Below are positions 1 through 11,800 of a DNA stretch of 64,000 bases, one piece after another. Origin of the DNA: Lingula anatina (taxonomy: Eukaryota; Brachiopoda; Lingulata; Lingulida; Lingulidae); contig NW_019773523.1 of NCBI RefSeq assembly GCF_001039355.2, forward strand, positions 7,585 to 71,584, written 5' to 3'. Both the position numbers and the translations under genes were made by a program. Numbering within the stretch: the first letter of the stretch is position 1; each line of letters starts with the position of its first letter. Below the pieces are notes generated by a model that saw nothing but the letters and a program-made list of their open reading frames with translations, ran no database searches and had not been told where the DNA came from.

Positions 1-271
1 AGGCTTCGTTCACATGCAATGTCTATTTTCTATTTTCTATTTTCTATTTTCGGTATGTCTTATGATCACGGTCTGTGCACTGAATATCCCGCCGCGTAAT
101 TACTGGCAGCGCGAGCCAGTTACTTATAGTAACTTATAGTAACTTATAGTAACTGGCTCGCGCTGCCAGTAATTACGCGGCGGGATATTCAGTGCACAGA
201 CCGTGATCATAAGACATACCGAAAATAGAAAATAGAAAATAGAAAATAGACATTGCATGTGAACGAAGCCT
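1..271. repeat. Perfect long inverted repeat (palindrome)
   Basis: Bases 1-124 are the exact reverse complement of 148-271 by base-by-base reading, with a 23-base spacer. Each arm carries a 7-bp tandem repeat (four TATTTTC-type units) and the centre holds three copies of the 10-mer TTATAGTAAC. The palindrome may extend left of the window. It lies in an intron of the first GST gene. It could be a recent foldback element, or an assembly or amplification artefact. Confidence 0.95.
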
Positions 272-378
272 TAGACTTGGTTATAGAAAACCTCCAATGT
301 AAGTTGTAAATTGTATAATATTTGATTTAATAAAATGATAATATTCAGCATTACACATTGCATGTACCAATCTCTTAC

Positions 379-1589
379 CTCCAGAAACAAACATGATGCG
401 TTGGACTCATTGATAACAAGATTTCCACACCTGAATGTTGGAACCTGAAAGTAAAATCAGCATGTCAATTAATTTAGTTAATCTGTGATGGAAATGTTTG
501 ACCCTTTGTTTGACCTACTACATGTTTGTAGGTCCATAAGAATCTACACTGGCCAAATCAATTCCAAGGGCCAAATGAAAACTGAAAATGCACAAATTAA
601 CATATTTTTACTGCTTAGATTTTACTGGTTTTCAATGCCAAGGCTGGTATGTAACTATATATGATACAACAATGAATGTGGCCTACAAGAATGTAATTAT
701 ATTGAGGTGAAGCAATTATCCTATTGTTTGAAGCAACAGCTGTGGGATAATATGTACTGTTTATATTAAAATGAATTAATAAAATTTTCTTTAAATAAAC
801 TAGTATAACTTATATAGGCACACAGTCCAATTGGCAGTTGCATAATGTTTACTCATCCTTAGTGCAAACAGTTACTATGTTTACTTAATGGTTCAATTAT
901 TGGCTTGCTTAAATGACTCGGTCTTCAAGACTGCAATATGATTTCGAACATAACTAGATGTACGTAAAACTACAAAAATTGCTTGACATGGTGACACCAG
1001 TTGGAAGTACAGTAATAATGATTCAATCACCAGCCCAGCAGTAGTCAACATCCATGTACCCAGTACTTTCTTATTGTGTAACTTGACTCACCTGTCTAAA
1101 TTAAGGCAATACATGGGATTTCTGTTGCCTTAGTATATCCCTACTTTGAATTTTAGTAAATTACCTGTCCTTATATCTTAAGAGAATGCAACATTCTTTT
1201 TAAATGATGAAAACCTTTACACAAGCCTTAAAAATTTGCAGACTAAAGGAAAAGCAAAGCAAGTGAGGCACTGCACCCATTTTAGTTTTTTTCTTCCCCA
1301 ATCCCCCCCCCCCTTTTTTTATGCAACTCTTTTCAGTCTCATTTACAGCTCCTATTAGACAAACATAGAATAATCGTAGTTGTCACTTAAACCTCTAGGA
1401 AATTTAATTTACCTGTCCGCGAGGGTTCAGCTTAAGCACTTCATCAGATTTGTGCCCCTTCTCTGAGAACGAAATTATCTTCTTCTCGCAGTCTGACAGT
1501 CCTTTCTCCTCCAGTACTATCATCAGGCGCCAGCAAGGAGGACTACCTGAGCCCCAGTAAAGAAGCATGTCTTTGCCTGTGCCTGCCAT
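379..1589 (-). CDS. Rho-class glutathione S-transferase, copy 1 (5' part only)
   Basis: Two exons are visible: 1413-1589 (59 codons, starts MAGTGKDMLLYWGSGSPPCW) and 379-444 (22 codons, VPTFRCGNLVINES...). Both are phase 0 with GT-AG sites. The remaining exons lie beyond the left edge. The exons match exons 1 and 2 of the two complete GST genes to the right in length, phase and sequence. They encode most of the thioredoxin-fold N-terminal domain, with the cis-proline (VPTF) and the NES glutathione-binding motif. GSTs conjugate glutathione to electrophiles in the cytosol. The copy is more diverged from copies 2 and 3 than they are from each other. The intron after exon 2 contains the 1-271 palindrome. 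Rho class is assigned from resemblance to fish and invertebrate GST-A/rho proteins. Confidence 0.85.
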
Positions 1590-3540
1590 TTTCGCTTGTT
1601 ACAAGACTGAGAACAACACACCCTAAAAATGCAAGTCACTGTGGCAGCTTTTAAGTTGGGATTGGTGGGCAGACCGGAAACAGTGGACATATAGCCCTCT
1701 AGAGGCAACTTATGAATGTGGCAATTCAAAGCTGGCAGTCCTTGGAATGTCTTACCCTATATATTGATTGTTTGAGGGTAAACACTCGATCACTGTTTGA
1801 CCATTTTCAAATGGATCTCTTATGGAAGATAAAGGCCACCAACGCCCACCCTAATACCCCTCTTCAGTGATTAAAGATTGCGTAAAAGGCTTTACTGAAG
1901 AGAAAGGATGTGAAAACAATTGTATTGTCATTTTAAATTCTGTCATGCGGTGTACTAGCTATAATAGAACATTTCTAGAGAGAAAGAGCTAAATTAATGC
2001 AGTATTTTTAAATTCCATTTCTGCCATATACATTGATGAATGCGCAAAGGACTCTTTAAAGAAGAAAATTTTCTGCCGAAAAAAAAAATGAAAATTACGC
2101 ATACTTCATATACCTTACTGTTGTAATGATATGCACATATTATAAAAGCAGGGATTGAAACCCAGGAGTGATTTTTTTAACGATAACTTAAAGCTTTAAT
2201 TGCTTTTTTGTAAAAAAAAAAAACTCGCCCACTAAAAGCCATCTCGGTAAATAGCAGATGGCTGCATAGAGCTTACACAAGGTTTCCTCCTTGTAATGTT
2301 GACTTAGTACTTTGTACAGTTGTCACGTAGCACCACATTAAGAATTATCGATCTCCAGTCATAACATAACCATCATTTTTTTCTATGCTCTCTTTTATTG
2401 ATTCGATCAATAGGTATATTATAAATCTTTGCAAAGAAAAGGCTCTGCTGTAAGTACAAGTAAAAACAGTTGATTATCCTGATCAGATGTTTCATTGGCA
2501 TAGGCAATAGAAAAATACTGTATTTTGTAGAATCTAATGCTTTCATTATAAATCATATCACACCTCAAACAAGGTCAACATCTTCCCTGTTTCCCTGTTT
2601 ACATTTAAACTAAATAATTATTAAAGGAAAAAAATTCTTAAAGAAGCCAAATGCCATCTAAAGCAATAACTATCAAATGACATTCAATATTATGCCTGAC
2701 ATCGATTATAAAAAGTCCTTTTGTATTAATTACTGGCTCCAAGAAGTACATAATTATTACTTTGTCACAGCACTAATGCTGCCACAACAAGGTCTCAAAT
2801 ATTTGTCTATTTTATAAAAAATTTTCATGTAACTGGTTTCATACATTTAACTGCTTAATTAGCCCTGTTAACCCTGAACTAGGTGCATTAAAAAAAAGAA
2901 TAAGAAAAAAAACTGACAGCCATACTGGTTAATATGCCTTAGTCTCCCTGATGTTTTAAATTTTTTTTCTTTTATAATACAATGTGAATCTTCCAACTTT
3001 ATTCCACCTAAATATCAAATAAAACAGAACTTGAATTCTTAATTTTGCTTATGAAAGGAACAGCTCAGTTCATATTGTATACAACAGAACTTTTGATACA
3101 TTTATGTTATGTTAAAACAAACGAAAGGCACAGCTCTGTAACAAAAAAGCTGTCATGCTGTATTTGTATATCACAAACAGCACACTTACTAATCTATGAC
3201 TACACTGATACATTATCAATTTGTGCCAAACAGGCTTGTTCTCTTGAATGATATATTTGAATTTATAAAATGTATATCTCACAAATAGTTTAATGCTTAA
3301 TCATGCCTACATACAGAATGTTGTCAACTACACAAATAGTTTTAAAGTTGTATTGTGTTTACAACTGTAGTCCATCATTTTCCTCATTTTCCACTGAACA
3401 ACAAATACTTCTATCTGTACTAACAAAAAATGTGTTTTTTATGCAATGGCAAGCAATATGCATGAAAAAAAAAATTGTAGAGATGGATTCCAAAGGCATA
3501 ACCTACATCAATACCCCTCCTGAAGTGCATGTATATGGCT
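1590..3540. other. Intergenic region between GST copies 1 and 2
   Basis: No gene seen. From about 2320 the sequence is a diverged direct copy of the stretch starting near 7030, upstream of the next GST 3' end. This marks the left part of the tandem duplication unit. AT-rich with short homopolymers. Confidence 0.7.
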
Positions 3541-4670
3541 TTACAACACATCTGCCAGGTGGGGTTTGCCTTCGGTGTCCTTAAAATGGGGTGGCCAGGA
3601 TTTCTCAACAGAAGGACGCTTGCTCACAGCATCGTAGTAGGCAGCCAGCTTGGGGAATGTAGGGGCAAGCTTCAGACCACATCGGACTAAAAATGCCAGA
3701 CTTGGGAAGAAAATGGCATCTGCCATGGTGAACTCTCCTCCATCAAGAAAAGTTCCCCCTGCCTAGAAAGGAAGACTATTTCTATAGCAACTTGACTAAA
3801 ATTTAACTGACAATCATTTTTCAAGTCAACACCCTCACTCCCAAAAGATTAATAGAGTGCTTACGAAGATTTTGCCCATCAATAATATTATGGACTACTT
3901 GAGCAGTTGTAGTAAGATAAAGCTATTTCTCTTCTGTAGGCTAGAGACAGTCAATTTATATGGAGAGAGAGAGAGATGATCAATCTTGCATGACATTACC
4001 TGACACAAACTGTAGAATTTTCAAATGATATATTAATTATTACAAACAATGATATTGGCTCCTCTTTTCTTTAACTTCTATCTAAATTCGAAGTAATAAT
4101 CATACAAGAAGTCTTAGAATACATTAAGAGTAGTCAGGTGTACAGGTAGTGCTTTCTAAAGATTTCCTCAATATGTGAAGTACTGCTGAGCTCAGTACAT
4201 ACTTTCACTAGATATCCCTCCCACATTGCCAGTTCCTCCTTCAGTGCTGCCTTACTTTTTGTCATCTTTTCCTGAAATAAAACATAGTATTACAAAAAAG
4301 GTATTTTATGTAACTGGTATAAATCTATTTATATCTTCTACTGAAAAAAATAAGTCTCATGCATGACTTATATCCCATATAACATATCTAGTATATTCCA
4401 TATAACATATCTAGTATATTCCAGGGACTAATCAAACTTAACCATCAACTTCAATGCCCCTTTATTTCTATATAAGAATATTTTATTTCCTTATCATTTT
4501 TATTTTTAAGCCATCTCATGTTCCTATTTACCTGGTCCAACTCTTCTGGCTTTTTGAACATGTATAAGTACAGAAGATCTTCCATTGCTTTCTTGGTGAA
4601 AGATGGCACCTAAGGAAACATAAAAAACATTTCAAGTTAATACTGAGACTAGAAAGTAGCATATCATAGG

Positions 4671-4739
<69 letters not shown>

Positions 4740-6234
4740 GGGAGGGATGGAAGGAATGAGTGAAAAATAATGTCCCACCTCAAACATTCTCTGCAGAACA
4801 TTGGCCTTCCTGGCTGGCTCACTGGGAATCAGAGGAGGTCCCTGGGATTTGTAGGTGTCCTGAAAAATTGAAGTTTCACACTTTACTTTCACACTTTCCT
4901 TTTGCTGCTTCAAAGGATTTTTGAAAAGCTTTAAACAAGCTGATCTTCAAATACAAGTGCAGAATTTTTAACATCAGTATCATAATACTTTTATGAAGTG
5001 TAGGATCACTTGCTTACCTCCAGGTACAAGCATGCCGCAAATGACTCGTTGATGATGATGTCCCCACACTTGAACGTTGGAACCTGGAAGTTTAAATTCA
5101 TGTATAATTGACATTATGCAAATTTTCTTTAACATGCACACATTTTAAATAAATCAGCTAACCTGTTTTGGTACAGTATACAGTTTTTTTTCCATGATAC
5201 ATTAGGTCCATTGTACACCGACTGTATAGGTTCCAGTTACAGTGAAAACATATGATACCAGGGCACAAGGAAGAAAAATATGCTTGCTTTTATCTCATTT
5301 CACTGGTTATAGTGGTACCGACTTACTGAAGGGGGAGTAGGAGAAGAAAAGGGGTACCTCCATTAAGTAAAGGGGAATGTGTGCCACAAACTGAAGTCTC
5401 ACTTAACATCAAACTGACATGTAATAACACTTCATATTTGCTCATCATAACTCAGGACCTGCAAAGAAATTTCTCCTCAACAGATCTTGGCCAAAAGATA
5501 AACACTGCTTTGAGTCCAAGATACAGGGCCGTAGCCTGAGCAAAATGCCAGGGGGGCAGTAAGCGGACACGAGGGGGCGAATTAGCTACTGAGGTGGGAG
5601 GGTGTGGTGTGTAAAATTCCAAATTTGCATATATCTCAGGGCCGTAGCCTCCGGGGAGGGGGGGGGGCATTTTGGAGCCCTGAGATATATGCAAATGTCT
5701 GAAATGTACTTAAATGTACACTGTAATTTGGTGTTCATGCAGAATCCAAATAATAATTTAGTTATTTTGGAGTTAAAAGCAATATTTTGATGTCATTTGG
5801 GTGATAAGGGTGACCTGGACAAACCCGGCAGTACCTAAGGTCAAACATTTTTGTAAAGAGACTTCACATGTCGAAATGAAATGCAAGCTAGCAAAGTGTC
5901 ACTGTCAGAAAACTAAATTATATATACGATCATTTGGCAGCTACCGGTAGACTACACTTGTGCACGCCAAGAGCTGTAGATCTATATGCGATTCCTCTAT
6001 AAAAATCCAATTAAGTAAACTTGTCCACTTAATCACTGATGCTCACAGCGTACTTACCTGTCCGCGAGGGTTCAGCTTGAGGATTTCGTCCGATTTGTGC
6101 CCCTTATCTGAGAACGAAATAAGCTTCTTCTCGCAGTCTGACAGTCCTTTCTCCTCCAGTACAATCATCACACGCCAGCAAGGAGAGCTGCCCGAGCCCC
6201 AATAGAGGAGCATGTCTTTGCCCGTGTCTGCCAT
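3541..6234 (-). CDS. Rho-class glutathione S-transferase, copy 2 (complete, 230 aa)
   Basis: Six exons with GT-AG sites: 6058-6234, 5018-5083, 4779-4859, 4532-4609, 4203-4271, 3541-3762. All junctions are phase 0 and the joined frame gives 59+22+27+26+23+73 = 230 aa, the usual cytosolic GST length. N-terminal thioredoxin fold at about 1-85 has GSGSSPCWR near the active site, cis-proline in VPTF (60-63) and NES (71-73) for glutathione binding. The C-terminal helical domain carries FTMADAIFFPSL and ends in SWPPHF before the stop at 3541-3543. Likely cytosolic detoxification of electrophiles with glutathione. Intron 3 has a TG/GA microsatellite about 40 bases after the donor, and intron 1 has an inverted-repeat element (5520-5696). 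Rho assignment rests on overall similarity to the fish GST-A/rho family, including GSGSxPCWR and the SWPPHW-like tail. Confidence 0.92.
4670..4739. repeat. TG/GA compound microsatellite
   Basis: (TG)n followed by (GA)n in intron 3 of GST copy 2, beginning about 40 bases past the exon 3 donor. On the transcribed strand it reads as a CU-rich tract. Copy 3 has a similar tract at the matching place. Confidence 0.95.
5520..5696. mobile_element. Inverted-repeat element, hAT-MITE-like (CAGGGCCGTAGCC ends)
   Basis: CAGGGCCGTAGCC occurs twice (near 5525 and 5638). A perfect 20-bp inverted repeat pairs 5623-5642 with 5677-5696 around a G-rich loop. It lies in intron 1 of GST copy 2. The CAGGG start is typical of hAT-type nonautonomous elements. 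No protein and no clear target duplication were seen. Confidence 0.5.
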
Positions 6235-8116
6235 TTTTGCTTGTTCCTAAAGATTGCGTAACTTAAAAAATGCAAGTCACTGTTTTCCACCGAGATGTAC
6301 AGGTGGTGTCCCTTGTGCGCGTGCACGTAACCCGAGCCCTAGATAAGCCGGGTACTCTCGGCTGATTCCGTACAGACACGGAAATACCCGAAGTTTTCAA
6401 TGCAGAAAATGTAGACTGGGTATAAAGACTGATTTTAAAATAGACTCACCATGTGAAGGCTGATAAGTCAAAAATATTTATATTTTTTTATATCCGTTAA
6501 AACCTCCATTTTCGATTGGATGTATTCGTTTCCCCCCTTTATTTGTGAGGTAGAGAGATGTTTGTTTACAAGCTGAGCATTTTACCGATCGAGGCCCGTC
6601 CTAAAGTGCGGCCGCTAACTGTTGTGGCAACAGTATCAGGAAGCTATCATGATCAACCGAGCTATAACAGGACCAGGGGCGGATTGAGACTGTCTTCTGG
6701 GTCCTCCAGAATACGGTCAGATTTTTAAGAGCGAAAATGATGATAAAAAATCTGAAAAATGGATTACCCCCTCGGCCTATTAATCAGATCCATGTGCCTA
6801 TAAGTAAACTTTTTATATTTTTAAAATTATAGCCTTAAAATGATAATAACCAATTCTTCACTTCTTTAAAATATTTATTCTTCACTTCTAAAACCATTAA
6901 CCTATTTAAAAAAAAGCGCATTATAACTTAATTCTCATTTCAAATCAAAGGTTAATTAAATCACGTTTATTAAAACCAAAAATATTTGGTGGTTAATCAG
7001 GTTTATAAAAGTAAAATTAAAAAAGAGAGATACTACTGTCATGTAACACAACATTAAGTATTATCTGATCTTGAGCCGTAACAGAAACATTATCACTTTT
7101 TTGTGCTCTCTTTTATTGATCTGATCAATAGGTCTTTGTAAAAAATATTTGAAATATTTGATTATCTTGCTCAGATGTCTCCTTGGCATAGACAATAGAA
7201 AAATACTGTACTTTGTAGACTAATGCTTTTCATTATAAATCATATCACACCTCAGACCAAGTCAACATCTTCTGGATACCTGTTTACATTTACACTGAAT
7301 AAATATTAAAGAAGCCAAATGCCGTCTAAAGCAATAACTGTCAAATGACATTCAATGCCGGACATCGTTTTTAAAAAAGTCTTTTTGTATTATTACTGGC
7401 TCCAAGGAGTACATATTACTTTGTCACGGCACTAATGCTGCCATAACAAGGTCACAAATATTTGTCTATTTTATACAAAATTTCCAAGATCACATTTCAT
7501 ATAACTGGTAGTAATCTGTCTCATATTAATTTTTATCAAAGAGGTAAACATAGAACTATAAGTGTTAAACAGTTACAGGAACTACATATTTATTATTTGT
7601 TGTATGTCATTTTATCTAATTATATGTCACTATTACAGGGTGAAAATTTTAGTTATACCAATAAAGATATTTTAAACCACAAGAGAGTCCGTTGCTTATG
7701 AAAGAGTCAGCACTGCAACAAATAAAAAGTTTAATCACACATAGTCACAGTATATTTTTATATCTCAAATAACAAACTTGCTAATCTGTGACTACATTGA
7801 TACATTATCAATTTGTGCTAAACAGTTGTATTCGTGAATGATATATTTGAATTAGATTTTTTATCTCACAAATAGTTTAATGCTAAATCATGCCTACATA
7901 CAGAATGTTGTCAATTTCACAAATAGTTTTAAAGTTGTATTGTGTTTACAACTGTAGTCAATCATTTTTCCATTTTCCACTTAACAATAAATACTAGTTC
8001 TAGAGTATCTGTACCAATAAAAAATGCTTTTTTATACATTGGCAAGCAATGTGCACATATGAAAAAATTGAGCTGAATTCCAAAGGCGTAACCTACATCA
8101 ATACCTCTCCTGGACT
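6235..8116. other. GST copy 2 promoter side and intergenic region
   Basis: 6240-6700 is conserved with 10490-11160 upstream of GST copy 3 and may hold the shared promoter; no defined factor site was established. A CAGGGGCGGATTGAGAC stretch near 6674 resembles hAT-type ends. 6900-7030 is a diverged copy of the block repeated at 11386 and 11677. From 7030 the second duplication unit begins. The short ORF at 7462-7701 is judged to be chance. Confidence 0.5.
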
Positions 8117-10482
8117 CTACAGATCAGCCAAGTAAGGTTTTCCTTCAGTGTCCCTAAAATGGGGTGGCCAGGATTTCTCAACAGAAGGACGCTTGCTCAC
8201 AGCATCATAGTAGGCAGCCAGCTTAGGGAATGTAGGGGCAAGCTTCAGACCACATCGGACTAAAATTGCCAGACTTGGGAAGAAAATGGCATCCGCCATG
8301 GTGAATTCTCCTCCATCAAGATAAGTTCCCCCTGCCTACAATGGAAGACTTTTTCTATAGCAACGCGACTAAAATTAAACTGAGGACAATCATTTTAAAG
8401 TCAACACCCTCATTCCCAAAAACGTGCTAACAAAGGTTCTGCCCATCAATATTATTATGTACTACTTCAGCAACTGCAGTAAGATGAAGCTATTTTTCTT
8501 CTGTAGGCTAGAGACAACTTTTTAAATATATTGAGAGTGAGAGAGAGAGAGATGGAGAGAGAGAGGTGATCATTCTTGCATGACATAACCCGACACAAAC
8601 TGTAGAATTTTCAAATGATGTGATAATTATAATAAAAATAATTTCGGCTTCTCTTTTCTTTGAGTTTAGCTTCTATCTTCATTCAAAGTAATAAGAGAAG
8701 CCAGGGGCTGTATTGCCACATAAGTCCAAGTTACAAATTCATGTAAATATATAGTTACAAATTGTTGTAAGTTACAAAGTTTCGAGAATACGACCCCAGT
8801 TGTACATGTACAGGTAGTGCTTCCTAAAGATGTCCTCCATATGTAAAGTCATAACTGCTTCGCTCAGTACATACCTTCACTAGATATCCCTCCCACAATG
8901 CCAGTTCTTCCTTCAGTGCTGCCTTACTTTTCGTCATCTTTTCCTGAAATAAAACAGTATTACAGAAAATGTATTTGTAACTATAAATCTATTTATATCT
9001 TCTATGATTAATATCCCCCATAATTTAGTATACTTAACCATCGATGTCCTTTTCATTTCTATTATATACATCATTTTTATTATTATTTTATTATTCTTTT
9101 TATGCCTAAGCCATCCCATTTTTCTACTTTACCTGGTCTAACTCTTCTGGCTTTTTTGTCATGTATAGTAACAGAATATCGTCCCTTGCTTTTTTGGTTA
9201 ATGTTGGCTCCTGAGGAAACATAACCAACATTTAAAGTTAATGCTTTAGAAATTAACATATTGTATATTGAGTATATGGTTGTATACGCGCGCGCGCGTG
9301 TGTGTGTAAGAGAGGGAGAGAGAGAGAGAGATGGGGGGAAAGAATGAATGAAAAAATAATGTCCCACCTCAAACATTCTCTGCAGAACATTGGCCTTCCT
9401 GGCCGGCTCACTGGGTATCAGCGGAGGTCCCTGGGATTTGTAGGTGTCCTGAAAAATTGAAGGAAAATTTTCACTTCACCTTCACACTTTCCCTTTGCTT
9501 CCTCAAATATCTTTTTTGAAAATCTTTTAACAAGCTGATCTTCCAAGACATATGCAGAATTATGAACATCAGTATCATAATAATTTTATGGAGATTCATA
9601 CACAGTTATACAGTTCACAATGACACCATCTAGCAGAAAGAGAGACGGGCCCACAGACGCAAGGGAATATGGGGGTTGGAGAGATCAGGGCCCCGTAACT
9701 CGAAAGCATCGCTATTGCGACCGAGCGCAATAGTCTCGATTACATAACTCGCCCAAACTCGCCCCATATAATACATTGTAGCCTCTATGTGATATCGCTA
9801 TTCGCAGTACGCGATGCTTTCGAGTTACGGGCCCTGGTCGGCTCTGGATCCTACAGCGCACACGTGTCGATCTCTTACCTCCAGGTACAAGCATGCCGCA
9901 AACGACTCGTTGATGATGATGTCCCCACACTTGAATGTCGGAACCTGGAAGTTTAAATTCATGTATAATTAATATGACGCAAATTTCCTTTAATATGTGC
10001 ACAATTCCATTAACTCAGCCCTCCTGCCATGGGGCAGTATATATAGGTTTTTTTTACTCTTCTTTAAGTAAACATGTATCCCTTGCGACTTTCGTTTTTA
10101 ACAACCCTAGGTCAAGTATTGTTGTAAATGAACTCCCACGAAATGAAACGCAAACACGGTGTCACTGTCAGAAACCTCTGATCACTTGGCGGATTTGGCA
10201 GCTACATTTGTGCACGGCAAAGCTGTAGACCTATGCTATTCCACTGTAAAAACCCAATCAAGTAAAAATGTGCACTTTAATTACTGATGCTCATAGTGTA
10301 TTTACCTGTCCGCGAGGGTTCAGCTTGAGGATTTCGTCAGATTTATGCCCCTTATCTGAGAATGAAATAAGCTTCTTCTCGCAGTCTGACAGTCCTTTCT
10401 CCTCCAGTACAATCATCACACGCCAGCAAGGAAAACTGCCCGAGCCCCAATAGAGGAGCATGTCTTTGCCCGTGTCTGCCAT
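8117..10482 (-). CDS. Rho-class glutathione S-transferase, copy 3 (complete, 229 aa)
   Basis: Six exons with GT-AG sites: 10306-10482, 9879-9944, 9368-9448, 9133-9210, 8875-8943, 8117-8335. The exon lengths equal those of copy 2 except for a last exon one codon shorter. Product 59+22+27+26+23+72 = 229 aa. N-terminal active-site region GSGSFPCWR, VPTF and NES are kept, and the C-terminal FTMADAIFFPSL and SWPPHF motifs are intact, so it looks functional. Most changes from copy 2 fall in exon 4 (EPTLTKKARDDILLLYMTKK against VPSFTKKAMEDLLYLYMFKK), part of the substrate-side helical domain. This suggests different substrate range, which is inference. Intron 2 carries a MITE (9686-9836), and the promoter region has two insertions absent from copy 2. 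Confidence 0.92.
9286..9332. repeat. CG/TG/GA microsatellite
   Basis: Alternating CG then TG then GA repeats in intron 3 of GST copy 3, about 36 bases past the donor. It matches in position the tract in copy 2. Confidence 0.9.
9686..9836. mobile_element. Small inverted-repeat element (MITE) in GST copy 3 intron 2
   Basis: Left end starts CAGGGCCCCGTAACTCGAAA and the right end at 9811-9836 is its reverse complement apart from one extra C. Total about 151 bp, no ORF. The CAGGGCC start suggests a hAT-type MITE. It is missing from the same intron of GST copy 2, so it was inserted after the gene duplication or lost from copy 2. Confidence 0.75.
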
Positions 10483-10563
10483 TTTTGATTGTTCCTAAAG
10501 ATTGCGTAACTTAAAAAATGCAAGTCACTGTTTAGCACCGTGTTACAGGTGCCCAACAGGCAA

Positions 10564-10636
10564 ACGACATTGATTCAATGTTGATTCAACATATTTTTTA
10601 TTGAACAACGTTAAATCAACATTGAATCAATGTCGT
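10564..10636. repeat. Short hairpin insertion upstream of GST copy 3
   Basis: 10564-10590 and 10610-10636 form an inverted repeat of 27 bp with one mismatch, core ATTGATTCAATGTTGATT. The 19-base loop is AT-rich. GST copy 2 lacks it at the matching site about 60 bases upstream of the start codon, so it is a recent insertion near the promoter. Confidence 0.8.
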
Positions 10637-10695
10637 ATGCCAGCTGGTGGAGTCCCGTGTGCGCGTGTACGTAACCCGAGCCCTAGATAAGCCGG

Positions 10696-10860
10696 TGTAA
10701 CAGGAATGGAAGTCCTAGGAATGGAAGTCCAGGCTCCCATATGATTAGTACAGGTTAGGGTTAGTTGGAATATTGGGGTTAGTATATGGGACGAATGTCA
10801 CCTGTACAAAGCAATGGGAAGCGGACTACGGTTCGAAGCTGACTTCCATTCCCGTTACAT
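10696..10860. mobile_element. MITE of about 165 bp upstream of GST copy 3
   Basis: Terminal inverted repeats TGTAACAGGAATGGAAGTC at the left and its reverse complement with one mismatch at the right (10842-10860). It is flanked by CGG on both sides, a possible 3-bp target duplication. GST copy 2 has uninterrupted sequence here (GATAAGCCGGGTACTCTCGG). The short target duplication would fit a PIF/Harbinger-type element, but the class is inference. Confidence 0.75.
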
Positions 10861-11385
10861 CGGCTCTCTCAGCTAATGCCGTACAGATACCGATATACCT
10901 GAGCTTTTAAATGGAGAATAATTAGTAGACTGATACAAAATCTGATTAAACGGACAAAAAGTAGGCGAATAAATCAAAAATATTCATATTTAATCTCCCT
11001 TTTTGATTGGATGTATTCGTTTTCCCTCCTGTTATTGTGAGGTAGCGAGGCGATGAGCATTTCACCAAGATCGTCCTAACGTGTTGCCACCGACTCTGGC
11101 AACAGTAACAGGAAGCTATCAGCCGAGCTTATATATAATAGGACCATTTCCAAACCGCAGCCCTATATAGTTAAATTTTATAATCAGTCGATAAACAATC
11201 TGAAAGTTGAATGCCTTTAGGGGTCATACATTTTTATCATCATTTTCAAAAGTCTACAAACAGTACGTTTAGGGGCGGGAGGGGGGGGTTAATGCCATGT
11301 ATAAGCTTTTGAAATTAATCAAAACGATGACCCAAATTGCTGCCACAGGTCATTATTTGTTTTTCGCCGTGCACTCTCTGAATGN

Positions 11386-11800
11386 CCTATTTAAAAATAG
11401 TCCATTATAACGTATTTCTCATTTCAAATCAAAGGTTAATTACTTCACGTGTATTAAAACCAAACATATTTGTGGTTAATCGGGTTTATAAAAGTAAAAT
11501 TTAAAAAAGGGGGGGGGGTCTGGAAAAAGTGCACGCTTTATGAATGACCCCTTCGGCCTATTCATCAGGTTCATGTGCCTAAACATTTTACATTTTTATG
11601 TACAGACACAGATAATAACCAATTTTTAACTACTTTACAGTATTAATTCTTCACTTCTTAAACCATTAACCTATTACCTATTTAAAAATAGTCCATTATA
11701 ACGTATTTCTCATTTCAAATCAAAGGTTAATTACTTCACGTGTATTAAAACCAAACATATTTGTGGTTAATCGGGTTTATAAAAGTAAAATTTAAAAAAG
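11386..11800. repeat. Exact 124-bp direct repeat pair
   Basis: 11386-11509 and 11677-11800 are identical by eye. A single N stands just before the first copy at 11385. Diverged relatives occur at about 6900-7030 and 15720-15800, so the family is real. The exact pair may be a very recent duplication or a gap-filling artefact. Confidence 0.85.

Larger units (their letters stand above)
2320..6660. repeat. Segmental tandem duplication, unit 1 (GST copy 2 plus flanks)
   Basis: This stretch is collinear with 7030-11120 in exons, introns and flanks, including the promoter-side blocks AACCCGAGCCCTAGATAAGC and GGAAGCTATCA. Boundaries are approximate and read by eye. The two units differ by several small insertions, mostly inverted-repeat elements in unit 2. 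Confidence 0.8.
7030..11120. repeat. Segmental tandem duplication, unit 2 (GST copy 3 plus flanks)
   Basis: Direct copy of 2320-6660; see that entry. Unit 2 has three small inverted-repeat insertions (9686-9836, 10564-10636, 10696-10860) that are absent at the matching places in unit 1. Confidence 0.8.

Noticed and set aside
6240-6300. Antioxidant response element upstream of GST copy 2
   Set aside because: GCAAGTCAC is close but has the wrong spacing for the RTGACnnnGC core.
7462-7701. 79-codon ORF between GST copies
   Set aside because: The matching stretch in the first duplication unit does not keep the frame.
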